A stretch of 37,023 bases of DNA from Gemmatimonadaceae bacterium (GTDB lineage: Bacteria; Gemmatimonadota; Gemmatimonadetes; Gemmatimonadales; Gemmatimonadaceae): positions 1 to 37,023 of the forward strand of contig JANYIN010000066.1 in the NCBI GenBank assembly GCA_025362035.1. Reading direction: 5' to 3'. Under the pieces are notes generated by a model. The model was not told where the DNA came from. It was given only the letters and a program-made list of their open reading frames with translations, and did no database searches. A program made the translations under genes and the position numbers. Below are positions 1 to 7,551 of the stretch, piece by piece (position 1 is the stretch's first letter; the number at the start of each line of letters is the position of its first letter).

Positions 1-585
1 GTAGCGCGACGACTTCCTCCAGCTTCCAGACGTGATCGCTCACGCCAGCCGCCATGGCTGGCGTTTGCTTGATCCCGCCGTTGTTCTTCGTGAGCTCATG
101 TGAGGGCGGCAGAAATTGTAGTATCTGTGACTCGACATAGCTCGTCGAAACCAGTTCTTCCTTTGGACTGTCCATGACCCACTGCTTCTCGACGCGACCA
201 GCTCGGGCGGGCTGTAGCGCGTCGTTCCTTCGATGGCGGGCCCGTAGAGTTAAACGAGCTGCGCGTAGTCCACCCCGTTCCACCCGACGGCGTTTTCAAT
301 GGCGCTCAGGTACGACTTGAGCCCATCCGTGGAAAGTTGCACGCGGTGCGCGAGACGCGCAGCCAAGTCCTCCATGAACAGCTTCGCAGCGTCGGCGTCT
401 CGCGTCCCGACGTGCAAGCACGGAATCACCTTCGTGTCGGCGCAGATGGCCGTCCACGTCCACGCATCCCCACGACAACGACCCTTCTCGTCGCGCGGGA
501 CACGGCGCTCCTTGCACTGAATGAAGCTCCAAATCTCGTCGCACTGAACCGTCTTGCACGGCAGGTTATCCGGATTCTCCTTGAC
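1..585 (-). pseudogene. Decayed IS1-type transposase remnant
   Basis: Read on the minus strand from about 585 down, the translation gives NLPCKTVQCDEIWSF, then GDAWTWTAICADTKVIP, RDADAAKLFMEDLAARLAHR and VQLSTDGLKSYLSAIENA. This is the DDE transposase core annotated as IS1 family in many genomes. A TAA at about 250-252 sits where the family has a Lys before LYG. The frame then shifts, and the end of the protein reappears as ELVSTSYVESQ and TPAMAAGVSDHVWKLEE near 1-160. The usual stretch between STSYVERQ and TPAMAAG is much shortened. The N-terminal helix-turn-helix is missing, and the element runs off the left edge of the window. It is therefore an inactive fragment with a stop, a frameshift and a deletion. 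I see no terminal inverted repeats. The family call rests on remembered motifs and is fairly firm; the exact subgroup is not. Confidence 0.8.
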
Positions 586-589
586 TCGG

Positions 590-927
590 CAGAGCAGGCA
601 GGAATGTTCGAGGCGGCAGGAAACCGTACCCGCATGGCTTTGCCTCTTGGCATGGACGGTTCGCCAGTGGTCGCTGCTTCAAAGGCACAAGAGACGACCG
701 CCGAGCCTGAATCGCCAAAGAACGGCGGGGGCAGCGGGAATGGTGGCAACGGGAATGGCAGGGAGGGCGGATTCAATACCGAGGGCGTTGATCCGGCCAT
801 CCTCGGACTGCTCAAGAGGCTACCCCAAGGCGGCACCGTGATGACGGCCAAGCGCCGAAAGCAGTTTATTGACGCCTTTACCAATGTCGTCAACTTCATC
901 TACCCCGATGCCGACGACCCACAATGA
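590..927 (+). pseudogene. 3' fragment of an unknown gene, cut by the transposase remnant
   Basis: The plus-strand frame ending at the stop at 925-927 gives a natural-looking C-terminal part of about 110 residues: EQAGMFEAAGNRTRMALPLG, then a Gly/Asn-rich linker (GGGSGNGGNGNG), then a compact end with GLLKRLPQGGTV and KQFIDAFTNVVNFIYPD. The same frame stays open further left, but that part is antisense to transposase codons and is not credible. The gene body therefore starts about where the transposase homology stops, near 590, and has lost its 5' end. I do not recognise the family. The Gly/Asn linker and small C-terminal helical block resemble small proteins of phage or plasmid-like regions, which is only an impression. 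A hairpin follows 8 bases after the stop. Confidence 0.5.
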
Positions 928-934
928 AGCGAAC

Positions 935-971
935 GGCCACAGACCCGCTTTTCGAGGGTTGGTCTGTGGCC
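935..971. repeat. 11-bp perfect inverted repeat (hairpin)
   Basis: GGCCACAGACC at 935-945 is exactly mirrored by GGTCTGTGGCC at 961-971 with a 15-base loop. It lies just after the stop at 927. There is no T-run on either side, so it is not a classic intrinsic terminator, but its place after a gene end fits a role in termination or 3' end protection. Confidence 0.65.
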
Positions 972-1035
972 ATTCCGGAACCCTCACAACGGCAGAAGCC
1001 GCAGGAAGGTGGAACATGAAATTAGCTAAATTTCT

Positions 1036-1065
1036 GCGGGCGCCGAAAGGCGCCCGCTCTGTTTC
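1036..1065. terminator. Intrinsic terminator, probably bidirectional
   Basis: GCGGGCGCC (1036-1044) and GGCGCCCGC (1049-1057) form a perfect 9-bp GC stem closed by a GAAA loop. It is followed on the plus strand by TCTGTTTCT and on the minus strand by AGAAATTT. It sits between the end of the plus-strand fragment at 927 and the stop of the minus-strand DUF2335 gene at 1068, so it can serve both. Confidence 0.7.
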
Positions 1066-1067
1066 TA

Positions 1068-1421
1068 CTATCCCCGCTCTGCTACAGCTTTCCTTTGCTT
1101 CTCTTTCTGCTGTGACCGCCGCGCGCCGAAGAATGCAGTGCCGACGACACCAAGCGGGGCAAGCATTGCTGTGAATCCCTCCAAGGACTTGTCGTGAACG
1201 AGAAGGTCATGGCCGTAATACATGCCGGCGAGTATCAGCGCGCCAGCGACAACGACGCCACCTATCTGCGAGATGCCCCCGAGAATCATGTAAGCCTTTT
1301 CCATCCACTGCCTGTGCCCTCCCTGGTTCTCTGCCATCGTCACGAAACGATCGAAGGACCCCGGCAGGATCTCCTCGAAAGCACGGGCATGCTCAGGATG
1401 CGGCACAAGGCCGGAGTACAA
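1068..1421 (-). CDS. DUF2335 family membrane protein
   Basis: The 117-residue product begins YSGLVPHPEHARAFEEILPG, followed by FDRFVTMAENQ and a HRQWMEKAYM segment. Two hydrophobic helices come next (roughly residues 45-68 and 80-98), then a basic tail with QQKEKQRK. The proline-rich lead, the MAENQ..HR motif and the paired helices match the DUF2335 family of small predicted membrane proteins, whose function is unknown. The start is a problem. The only ordinary start codon in frame is TTG at 1421, with no clear ribosome binding site. The frame stays open upstream to 1583 and would add a Pro-rich leader, reachable only through CTG codons at 1547-1550 or a frameshift from the gene ending at 1525. 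It follows that gene with overlap or a short gap on the same strand and ends at a terminator. Confidence 0.75.
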   Translation of the reverse strand: MYSGLVPHPEHARAFEEILPGSFDRFVTMAENQGGHRQWMEKAYMILGGISQIGGVVVAGALILAGMYYGHDLLVHDKSLEGFTAMLAPLGVVGTAFFGARRSQQKEKQRKAVAERG

Positions 1422-1524
1422 TTCGGTGCGCGTCGCGACCGGCCGAGGCGGGGGCGCGACGACGGCCGGAGATGTATTGTGGATTACTGGCGAGGCGGGC
1501 GGTCGGACCGCAACGCCGTTTTGC

Positions 1525-1743
1525 TTACGCTTCTTGTTTCGCGCCAGCAGCGTTCGACGCCATCGCCTTGTTGAGATCGCGGTTTACAGCGCGCCAATCC
1601 GAATTCAGGGCACGCCTATCCGCTTCGGCGGGAGTCTCGCTGAGCACGAATGCGTCGTTCGAGAGGATACCACCAATATCGACCGCGCGGGCAACGCCGC
1701 GCAGGAAGGTGGGCTTCACGAAGATGTAGTCGTCGAAGGACAT
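1525..1743 (-). CDS. Small conserved protein of unknown function
   Basis: This 72-residue protein starts MSFDDYIFVKPTFLRGVARA and continues with VDIGGILSNDAFV, then SETPAEADRRALNSDWRAVN. The pattern of an aromatic FVKP(S/T)FL lead, a DxGG turn and a PxEADxxALxSDW block is one I recall from a widespread small hypothetical protein with no assigned role. It has no signal peptide or membrane helix. The ATG at 1743 is preceded by CGGA at a workable distance. It lies directly upstream of the DUF2335 gene in the same direction, and its stop lies inside the open 5' extension of that gene, so the two are probably co-translated. Confidence 0.65.
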   Translation of the reverse strand: MSFDDYIFVKPTFLRGVARAVDIGGILSNDAFVLSETPAEADRRALNSDWRAVNRDLNKAMASNAAGAKQEA

Positions 1744-1857
1744 TAGTTCCGATTAAGCTGAGATCGGCACCACAAGGACTACCAAGCTAGGGGGGCGCAA
1801 CCAACGGTGCAAGAATACTACCGTCTTGGTAAGTATCGGTTCCAAGTCGTTGCGGCT

Positions 1858-2060
1858 TCAACCTTTTCGCCGCCAACGGGCCTTCGCGGCGATGGCCGAG
1901 CGCTTCGAGGGCGTCAGGGCGTCCGCCCGAGCCTTCCCCCGCTTTGCCGCCGCCGCGTCCGGTAACGTGGCAGTCTCTTCCTCCCGCTCCCCCGTTGCCG
2001 GCTCGCCGACCATCTTGGCGAGCTGCATCATGTCTCGGGGGCGTTCCGGGGTTTGGGCAT
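1858..2060 (-). pseudogene. Small basic protein gene with a one-base frameshift
   Basis: ATG at 2060 opens MPKPRNAP and then stops. One base over, the next frame continues as RDMMQLAKMVGEPATGE, then an Ala/Glu linker, and ends with KRGKARADALTPSKRSAIAA and KARWRRKG before TGA at 1858-1860. Joined, they make a 67-residue protein of a familiar layout: an N-terminal P-K-R-P-R-D..QLAK..V block and a C-terminal G-KARA..LTP..R..IA.KAR(W) block. The break falls in a run of five G on the plus strand (2037-2041). One extra base there restores the whole frame. The same extra base ends the upstream gene in TGA. This is either a real decay mutation or a homopolymer error. The function of the family is unknown to me. 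Confidence 0.65.
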
Positions 2061-2365
2061 GACGGCGCCTTCGTCATGCCATAGAACTCCATGGCGCACC
2101 AATTTGAATCGGTCATAGCCGAGTTCATGTTCACGGACGTGTTGTCGCCCTTTGTAGAGCACAGAATCCAAGTCCTTCCGGTTTTCGTGTCGAGGAGCAT
2201 AACTCCGCGCATCATCGTCGGTACACTGCTGACTATTTGATAACGTCCGACGGAAGGTGATTCGACAGGAGCAGAGGCGCCAGCCACCTTCCCCTGAAGC
2301 ACGGCAGCGTCTGCATTCCCGGTAGCACCACCACAGCCAGTCGCAACGGGTAGTCCGGCGAACAC
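2028..2365 (-). CDS. Putative lipoprotein, ends affected by frameshifts
   Basis: From GTG at 2365 the product reads VFAGLPVATGCGG, a hydrophobic stretch ending in a lipobox-like ATGC. The body follows with GRYQIVSSVPTMMRGVMLLD, TKTGRTWILCS and NWCAMEFYG, a small domain with two Trp-Cys pairs. As written the frame runs on to 1787, but the last part is out-of-frame sequence over the next gene. Adding one base in the G-run at 2037-2041 stops it at 2028-2030. At the 5' side an ATG at 2397 in another frame encodes MPTTLRSRR. Fused to LAVFAGLPVATGC this would be a textbook lipoprotein signal, which suggests a second missing base near 2370. The family is not recognised. Confidence 0.55.
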
Positions 2366-2500
2366 GGCTAACGGCGCGACCTCAGGGTCGTGGGCATTTC
2401 GTGGAAGCTACACTACCATTGGCGCTGCCACCAAAATTCAAACTGTACCAGTGCCCAGGGGGGTGCGCCCGCGTGCACGGAGAGTGCCGAGCGACATGCG

Positions 2501-3067
2501 TCATCCCGGCTGAGCGAAGAGCTCCATGGAATTCTCATCCGGCGACAGTTGAACCAGACGTTGAAAGCGCATGCCCGCTTTCACGAGCAACTTTCTGGAG
2601 CTCGAATTCTCTGGATGAACCACCGCGACAACGCGTGGCAGGCCATAAGCCGAGCGTGCGTGTGACAACACGGCCGCCGTCGCTTCGAATGCGTACCCGC
2701 ACGACCGGAAGGCGGGAAGGAACGCGAACCCGACGTCGACGTCGTCGAGCGAGTCGCGCTTCAGCAGGCCACAGATGCCAATGGGCGTCCCATCGGTCTT
2801 CAGTTCAGTGAGCCAGAGGCCGAATCCATGGCGCGCATAACTGGTCGCCGGACCGTTGCGGACGTAGCTGCGGGCATCGTCCAACGTCCGCACCCCACGG
2901 TCTCCGATGAATCGGAGAAACGACGGATCATTCAGAAGTTCGATCAGAAATGGTGCTTCCCCCTCGGTGATCCGGCGCAGAACGAGGCGTTCGGTTACGA
3001 CCTCGCGAGGCGCAAGGGTCGCCTCCGTCGTGTTCGCATGGCCCGCGTCGTTCGGTTCGAGATGCAC
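2501..3067 (-). CDS. GNAT acetyltransferase, RimJ/RimL type
   Basis: The 188-residue product has the RimJ/RimL layout: TERLVLRRITEGEAPFLIEL at the start, a FGLWLTELKTDGTPIGICGL strand pair, DVDVGFAFLPAFRSCGYAFE covering the acetyl-CoA binding loop, and PENSSSRKLLVKAGMRFQ near the C-terminus. Such enzymes move an acetyl group from acetyl-CoA to an amine on a protein N-terminus or a small molecule; the substrate cannot be read from sequence. The usual Q/RxxGxG/A loop is degenerate here (RSCGYA), which is mildly unusual. The start is GTG at 3067, one base after the stop of the S9 peptidase gene, so translation is likely coupled. It is the last gene of a three-gene minus-strand operon. Confidence 0.88.
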   Translation of the reverse strand: MHLEPNDAGHANTTEATLAPREVVTERLVLRRITEGEAPFLIELLNDPSFLRFIGDRGVRTLDDARSYVRNGPATSYARHGFGLWLTELKTDGTPIGICGLLKRDSLDDVDVGFAFLPAFRSCGYAFEATAAVLSHARSAYGLPRVVAVVHPENSSSRKLLVKAGMRFQRLVQLSPDENSMELFAQPG

Positions 3068-3068
3068 G

Positions 3069-5231
3069 TTACGGTCGAGTGGCCTTTGTGCTCCGCACCG
3101 CTGCCGGAGCGCCGAGCTTTCGGATGAAATACGCCGCTGTCGCCGAGTCGACCGTCACCCAGTTGGCGTGCCGCATCATGTGATGGGTGTCGTCAGGGAT
3201 GATCAGCTCCTCGAACTCCACGCCCTTCTTCTCGAGCCTCAGCGCCAGGCTCACGGTCTGCGTGAAGCGCACGTTGCGATCGTCGTCGGCGTGGATGAGG
3301 AGTACCGGCGAGCGCCACGTTGCAACGGAGGAGACTGGCGAGGACTTCCACGCGACATCGAGCGCCCGTTGAACGTCAGCTGGCTTCTCGTATCTCGGCG
3401 CGAGCAATGGCGCGGCGCGCTCGTCCGTCCAGTCGTGCACGCCGTGAATGTCTACGCCTGCCGCGAAGAGATTGGAATTTCGACCGAGCGCGAGTGCCGT
3501 GAGAAACCCGCCATAGGAGCCGCCGTAGATACCGATGCGCGACGCGTCCACCTGCGGCAACGCGCGCAGATAGGCGGCGCCGCCGAGGACGTCGAGATAT
3601 TCCGACGCGCCTCTGGCACCCGCGTCCTTCGGGTGCTGAAAGTCCCGACCGTAACCGATTCCCAATCGATAGTTCACTGACAGCACCACGAAGCCCTGAC
3701 TGGCCAGGTACTGGTTCGACGCATACGAGTTGGCGTAGTAGTCGGAATAGTGCCAACCCAACAGCATCTGCCGAGGCGGTCCGCCGTGCACGAAGACGAT
3801 GGCGGGCCGCTTGCCGTTGCGCTCGAGCGACGTGTTGGTCGCGGCGTCGAACAATTGCCCGTGAACCTCCATCCCGTCCGGAGACATGAAGACCACTTTG
3901 CGCGGCGTCACCAGTTGCGCGGTCGGAAAGTCTGCGGGAATGCGATCCGCCCCGATCCACGTGATGCCGCGAGACGGCGAAAGCACAGCGGGAAGCGGCG
4001 GGCGCTGGGCAGTCGCGCCGATGAATGCAATGGCATTGCCGTCGCCCATGAACGCTGGGGTCCATTCGAGACCGGCGCCCGGCGTCAGCACTTCCGGGGC
4101 AGCGCGATCGATCGGTACGCGCACGATGTGTCGGCGATCGATGTCGTCCGCATCGCTGCCGTCGTTGGCGGCGAACGCGAGCCACCTGCCATCCGCGCTC
4201 ATGCTCACGAACTCGGCCATGTACCGTCCGGGCGTGAGCAGCGTAGGCACGCCGCCGGTTTCCGGGATGGAGTAGAGGTGTGCCCATCCATCCATTTCCG
4301 ACACGAACGACACCCGGCTCGCCCCGTACATCAGGTTCGGGCCGCCTTGCGTGCCGGGTACCGACCCGCGCAACGTTTCGGGGCTCTTCCACAATTGATG
4401 TGCGTTCCCCGTGCGGGCATCGGCCAGCCAGATGGCCCACTTCGTTGGCTTGTCGGACAGCACCGAGTCCGGCGCCCCACCCGCGCCCGGCCGACGGATG
4501 AAGGCGACGCGCGAACCATCAGGCGACCATTTCGGCGAGACGTCGCGCGACGTGGACGGCGCGATCCATCGGAGCGCCGTGGAGTCGTTGGTGTAGATGC
4601 CGATCATCGAATGCTCGCCACGTCCGGACACGAATGCCAGTCGCAGCCCGTCGGGCGACCACTCCGGGGCGCCCGCGTCGCCGTTGGCCGAGAAGAGCTT
4701 CTTCGCGGGCGAAGCGCCGTCGATCGGGACCGTCCAGATCGCGCGCTCCTTCACGAACGCCACGACATCGCCACGCGGCGAAATGACAGGATCGTCGCCG
4801 TCGGCCAGCCGTTGCGGCGAGCCGCCTGCAAAGGGCACACTCCAGATCTCGATCTTCGGCGCAATCGGCAAGGACAAAGGATTCGGTGACGAGCCGGCCC
4901 AGTTCGAACCGTGATCACCTCCCCGCACGTACACGACGTGCGTGCCGTCTCCGGAGATGGAGATGCTCGTCAGCTCCTGGCCGTCGTCCACGGCGTACGC
5001 GGTGAGCCGACGCGCCGTGTACTCGGGAGCATCTGCCACCCAGACGTTGCGTCGCCCCTGTTCGTTCAAGGCGTACGCGATGCGACTGCTGTGGCGAGCG
5101 GTCGCCAGCTCATTCGGGAACGGATAGCTCTTGACCTGCCCGATGGTGAAGCTGGCCTGCGCACTCGCCAGGGCGACTGGCGTCGCGACGAGTACGGCGC
5201 CGACGAGGATGGGATAGAGCACGACGCGCAT
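3069..5231 (-). CDS. S9 family prolyl-oligopeptidase-like serine peptidase
   Basis: This 720-residue protein has an N-terminal signal peptide of about 25 residues ending ALASAQA. Then comes a beta-propeller with repeated WSPDG-type motifs (PEWSPDGLRLAFVSG, PKWSPDGSRVAFIR), then an alpha/beta hydrolase domain. The catalytic triad is visible: Ser572 in GGSYGG, Asp in the DDDRNV segment (649-651) and His683 in DDTHHM. Exported S9 peptidases cut short peptides near proline or acyl groups in the periplasm. ATG at 5231 was chosen because it starts the signal peptide and has GAGGA upstream; the frame is open further upstream but that part has no coding character. It follows the glycosyl hydrolase gene by 59 bases, and its stop touches the GNAT gene, so the three form an operon. 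Confidence 0.93.
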   Translation of the reverse strand: MRVVLYPILVGAVLVATPVALASAQASFTIGQVKSYPFPNELATARHSSRIAYALNEQGRRNVWVADAPEYTARRLTAYAVDDGQELTSISISGDGTHVVYVRGGDHGSNWAGSSPNPLSLPIAPKIEIWSVPFAGGSPQRLADGDDPVISPRGDVVAFVKERAIWTVPIDGASPAKKLFSANGDAGAPEWSPDGLRLAFVSGRGEHSMIGIYTNDSTALRWIAPSTSRDVSPKWSPDGSRVAFIRRPGAGGAPDSVLSDKPTKWAIWLADARTGNAHQLWKSPETLRGSVPGTQGGPNLMYGASRVSFVSEMDGWAHLYSIPETGGVPTLLTPGRYMAEFVSMSADGRWLAFAANDGSDADDIDRRHIVRVPIDRAAPEVLTPGAGLEWTPAFMGDGNAIAFIGATAQRPPLPAVLSPSRGITWIGADRIPADFPTAQLVTPRKVVFMSPDGMEVHGQLFDAATNTSLERNGKRPAIVFVHGGPPRQMLLGWHYSDYYANSYASNQYLASQGFVVLSVNYRLGIGYGRDFQHPKDAGARGASEYLDVLGGAAYLRALPQVDASRIGIYGGSYGGFLTALALGRNSNLFAAGVDIHGVHDWTDERAAPLLAPRYEKPADVQRALDVAWKSSPVSSVATWRSPVLLIHADDDRNVRFTQTVSLALRLEKKGVEFEELIIPDDTHHMMRHANWVTVDSATAAYFIRKLGAPAAVRSTKATRP

Positions 5232-5290
5232 TGACGGGTCCTCGGTTGAAAAAAGACGACACAAGACTTTGGACGAACATGTCAGTGATC

Positions 5291-6847
5291 TCACCGCCAG
5301 TCCACTTCGCGAACCGCGCTCTCCGTACCGAACCGGTCCACCGCCGTGACCAGCGCGTGTATCGGTCGTTTCTCGCTCGCCGCGGCGACGACCAACCGAC
5401 GCTGGACGCCCGGCAGGATCCAGCTGTGCCACTCGCCGCTCGAGTAGACACGCACTGTCCACCATGCCACACGGCTGCCAGCCGCCGGTGTGAGTGTCAA
5501 TTCGATGTCGGCACTGGAGGCATTTTCCGCCAACGATGCGAGCGGTTTGCCAGGGATTGTCGTCGCCAGCCACGGCGACGCGGGAATCAAGGCCGGCGCG
5601 CCATACAATTCCTGTTTCAGGCGTTCGGCAAGGGCGGCAGCCGCAGCTTGGCGAGGAGGCTGCGTCGACACCCCAACCAGCACCGTGTCGCGCACCACGG
5701 CACTGGCCGGCATCAGGGCCCGCATGCTGAAGTGAACGTCTCCCGTAGCCGCCGTGGCGCGCGTCGCCCGGATCTGCGCATTGAGCTCGTCGGCCGGCCA
5801 CGTGCCGCCCTGCGCCGCGCGACTGTCGTTGTGGCCGGGCCACAGGTGCCGCCCTTTCGTGTTTTCGCCGAGCCACCAGTCGAGGAGCACCGGATAGCTC
5901 TGTGGCACCTGCGCGATGGGCCAGTAGAGCTGCGGTGTGAAGTAATCCACCCACCCCTCGTTCAGCCACTTGCGCGAGTCGCCGTACAGCTTTTCGTACG
6001 AGTCGAAGCCCTTGATCGACGGCGGCGTGCCCGGACGCCAGAGGCCGAAGGGACTGATCCCCACCTTCACCCACGGCTTGAGCGCTTTGGTGCGAACGTA
6101 GATCTGTTGAACGAGCGTATCGACGTTGTGTCGCCGCCAGTCCGCTCGCCCCAGCGTGCCGCCCTCGTTCACGTACGCCGCATACGTGGCGGAATCGGGG
6201 AATGGAATGGGAAGGCTGTCCGCCCCCATCTCCGGGTACGGGTAGAAGTAGTCGTCGATGTGGATGCCGTCCACGTCGTAGCGCTCGACCACGTCGAGCA
6301 TCACACGCAGGGTTTGCGCGATGACGCGCGGATCGCCGGGATCCATCCAGAGATACTTGCCGTAGCTCCGTACCAGCTCGGGATGCGTGACGCTGATGTG
6401 CGATCGCGCATTCTTCGTCGTGGCGCTGGCGTGGCGCGCGCGATACGGGTTGAACCACGCGTGCAACTCGAGCCCTCGCGCATGTGCTTCCGTCACGGCG
6501 AGGGTCAGCGGATCGTAGTACGGCTCGGGTGCCCTGCCTTCCACGCCCGTCAGATAGGCCGACCACGGCTCGTAGGGCGAGTCGTACAACGCATCGGCGG
6601 CCGGGCGAACCTGAAGCAGGATCGCATTGAAGTTCAGATCTACGGCGCGATCCAGGATGGCCACGAGCTCGGCCTGCTGTCGCCACGCAGAGAGTCCGGG
6701 CCGGGATGGCCAATCGATGTTGGCCACGCTCGCCACCCACGCGCCGCGAAACTCGCGCATTACCGCCGGCGGCACATCTGCGTTTTGCTGCGCGAGTGCG
6801 GGTACGGCGCTCAAGGCGGCCAGCAGGAAGGTACGGACCGAATTCAC
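5291..6847 (-). CDS. Family-10-like glycosyl hydrolase (GHL10/DUF187)
   Basis: The product of about 518 residues begins with a signal peptide (VNSVRTFLLAALSAVPALAQ). It continues with FRGAWVASVANIDWPSRPGL, FNAILLQVRPAADALYDS, LELHAWFNPYRARH, DGIHIDDYFYPYPE, KVGISPFGLWRPG and WVDYFTPQLYW. These are the conserved blocks of the GHL10/DUF187 family, a TIM-barrel group of presumed extracellular glycosidases; related proteins act on peptidoglycan-derived or other polysaccharides, but the substrate here is unknown. The C-terminal 120 residues look like a beta-sandwich. GTG at 6847 was chosen because TGAGG lies just before it and the signal peptide starts there. An in-frame alternative lies at 6889. 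It is the first gene of the operon with the S9 peptidase and GNAT. Confidence 0.88.
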   Translation of the reverse strand: MNSVRTFLLAALSAVPALAQQNADVPPAVMREFRGAWVASVANIDWPSRPGLSAWRQQAELVAILDRAVDLNFNAILLQVRPAADALYDSPYEPWSAYLTGVEGRAPEPYYDPLTLAVTEAHARGLELHAWFNPYRARHASATTKNARSHISVTHPELVRSYGKYLWMDPGDPRVIAQTLRVMLDVVERYDVDGIHIDDYFYPYPEMGADSLPIPFPDSATYAAYVNEGGTLGRADWRRHNVDTLVQQIYVRTKALKPWVKVGISPFGLWRPGTPPSIKGFDSYEKLYGDSRKWLNEGWVDYFTPQLYWPIAQVPQSYPVLLDWWLGENTKGRHLWPGHNDSRAAQGGTWPADELNAQIRATRATAATGDVHFSMRALMPASAVVRDTVLVGVSTQPPRQAAAAALAERLKQELYGAPALIPASPWLATTIPGKPLASLAENASSADIELTLTPAAGSRVAWWTVRVYSSGEWHSWILPGVQRRLVVAAASEKRPIHALVTAVDRFGTESAVREVDWR

Positions 6848-7059
6848 GGAAACCTCACACTGGGTTAGCGAGCTCGTCGCCATTTTCAAAGGAACACTGC
6901 GCCAGGACGTGCGCCAGTATCGATGCTGCAGTCGTGCCTATTCTCATTGCTGCGGTGTAACAGAAACAAGGTGGATGGCGCCGCAACCCGGTTGGGTGGC
7001 ATCACTGATGCAAAGTGCGCCAGTATCTGAAGGCGCTATTACTATTCTGAGGAACCATC

Positions 7060-7443
7060 ATGATTCGCGCACGTATTGCTCTGGTCGCTATTGCGATGAT
7101 CGCAGCCGGCTCGACCGGATGTCGCTCGGGAAGTCCTTACGAAGCCGAGACGCAGCAACCGCATACGGTCGGACTCGTCGTGAAGAACGACAACTATACA
7201 GAGATGGACGTCTACGCGGTGAGCGACGGATTGCCCACGCGCATCGGCACCGTAACCGGCCTCACGACCAGATCGTTCTGGATCAATGACTCCTATGTGG
7301 GGGGCACCGATTTTCGGGTCGTGGCTACGCCGGTGGGCGGCAACGGGCGCGCCTCCACGGGGCCGATTCTGGCGGCAACAGGCCAGACGATCTACTTCAA
7401 CATCAACTCGATGCTGCGAGCGAGCACCGTCAGCATCAGGTAG
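7060..7443 (+). CDS. Small lipoprotein, unknown function
   Basis: The 127-residue product starts with a clear lipoprotein signal (MIRARIALVAIAMIAAGSTG before Cys21). The mature part is beta-rich: VGLVVKNDNYTEMDVYAVSD, RIGTVTGLTTRSFWIND, FRVVATPVGGNGRAS, then GQTIYFNINS. I recall similar small lipoproteins with a V.N.N..DM.VY block from Gemmatimonadota, without a known role. GAGGA precedes the ATG. It lies 108 bases upstream of the formate dehydrogenase gene in the same direction, so it could share a transcript, but nothing links it to formate chemistry. Confidence 0.82.
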   Translation: MIRARIALVAIAMIAAGSTGCRSGSPYEAETQQPHTVGLVVKNDNYTEMDVYAVSDGLPTRIGTVTGLTTRSFWINDSYVGGTDFRVVATPVGGNGRASTGPILAATGQTIYFNINSMLRASTVSIR

Positions 7444-7551
7444 ACCGGTCGCTCTGCACGGCATGGCGTCGTCGCTCAGTGCTTGCGACGGCTGCGTCCC
7501 GCGGCCATTCTCCGGGTTCGTCGCACCGAGCCTCTCAACGGAGATCGCCGC

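Noticed and set aside
3069..6740. A single 1223-codon minus-strand frame joining the S9 peptidase to upstream sequence
   Set aside because: The part before the ATG at 5231 is an out-of-frame reading of the glycosyl hydrolase gene. A signal peptide and ribosome binding site mark the true start.
5231..6868. Plus-strand open frame of 545 codons opposite the glycosyl hydrolase gene
   Set aside because: It is the GC-rich shadow of a gene with clear family motifs on the minus strand. Its translation is Arg/Val-rich with no recognisable domain.
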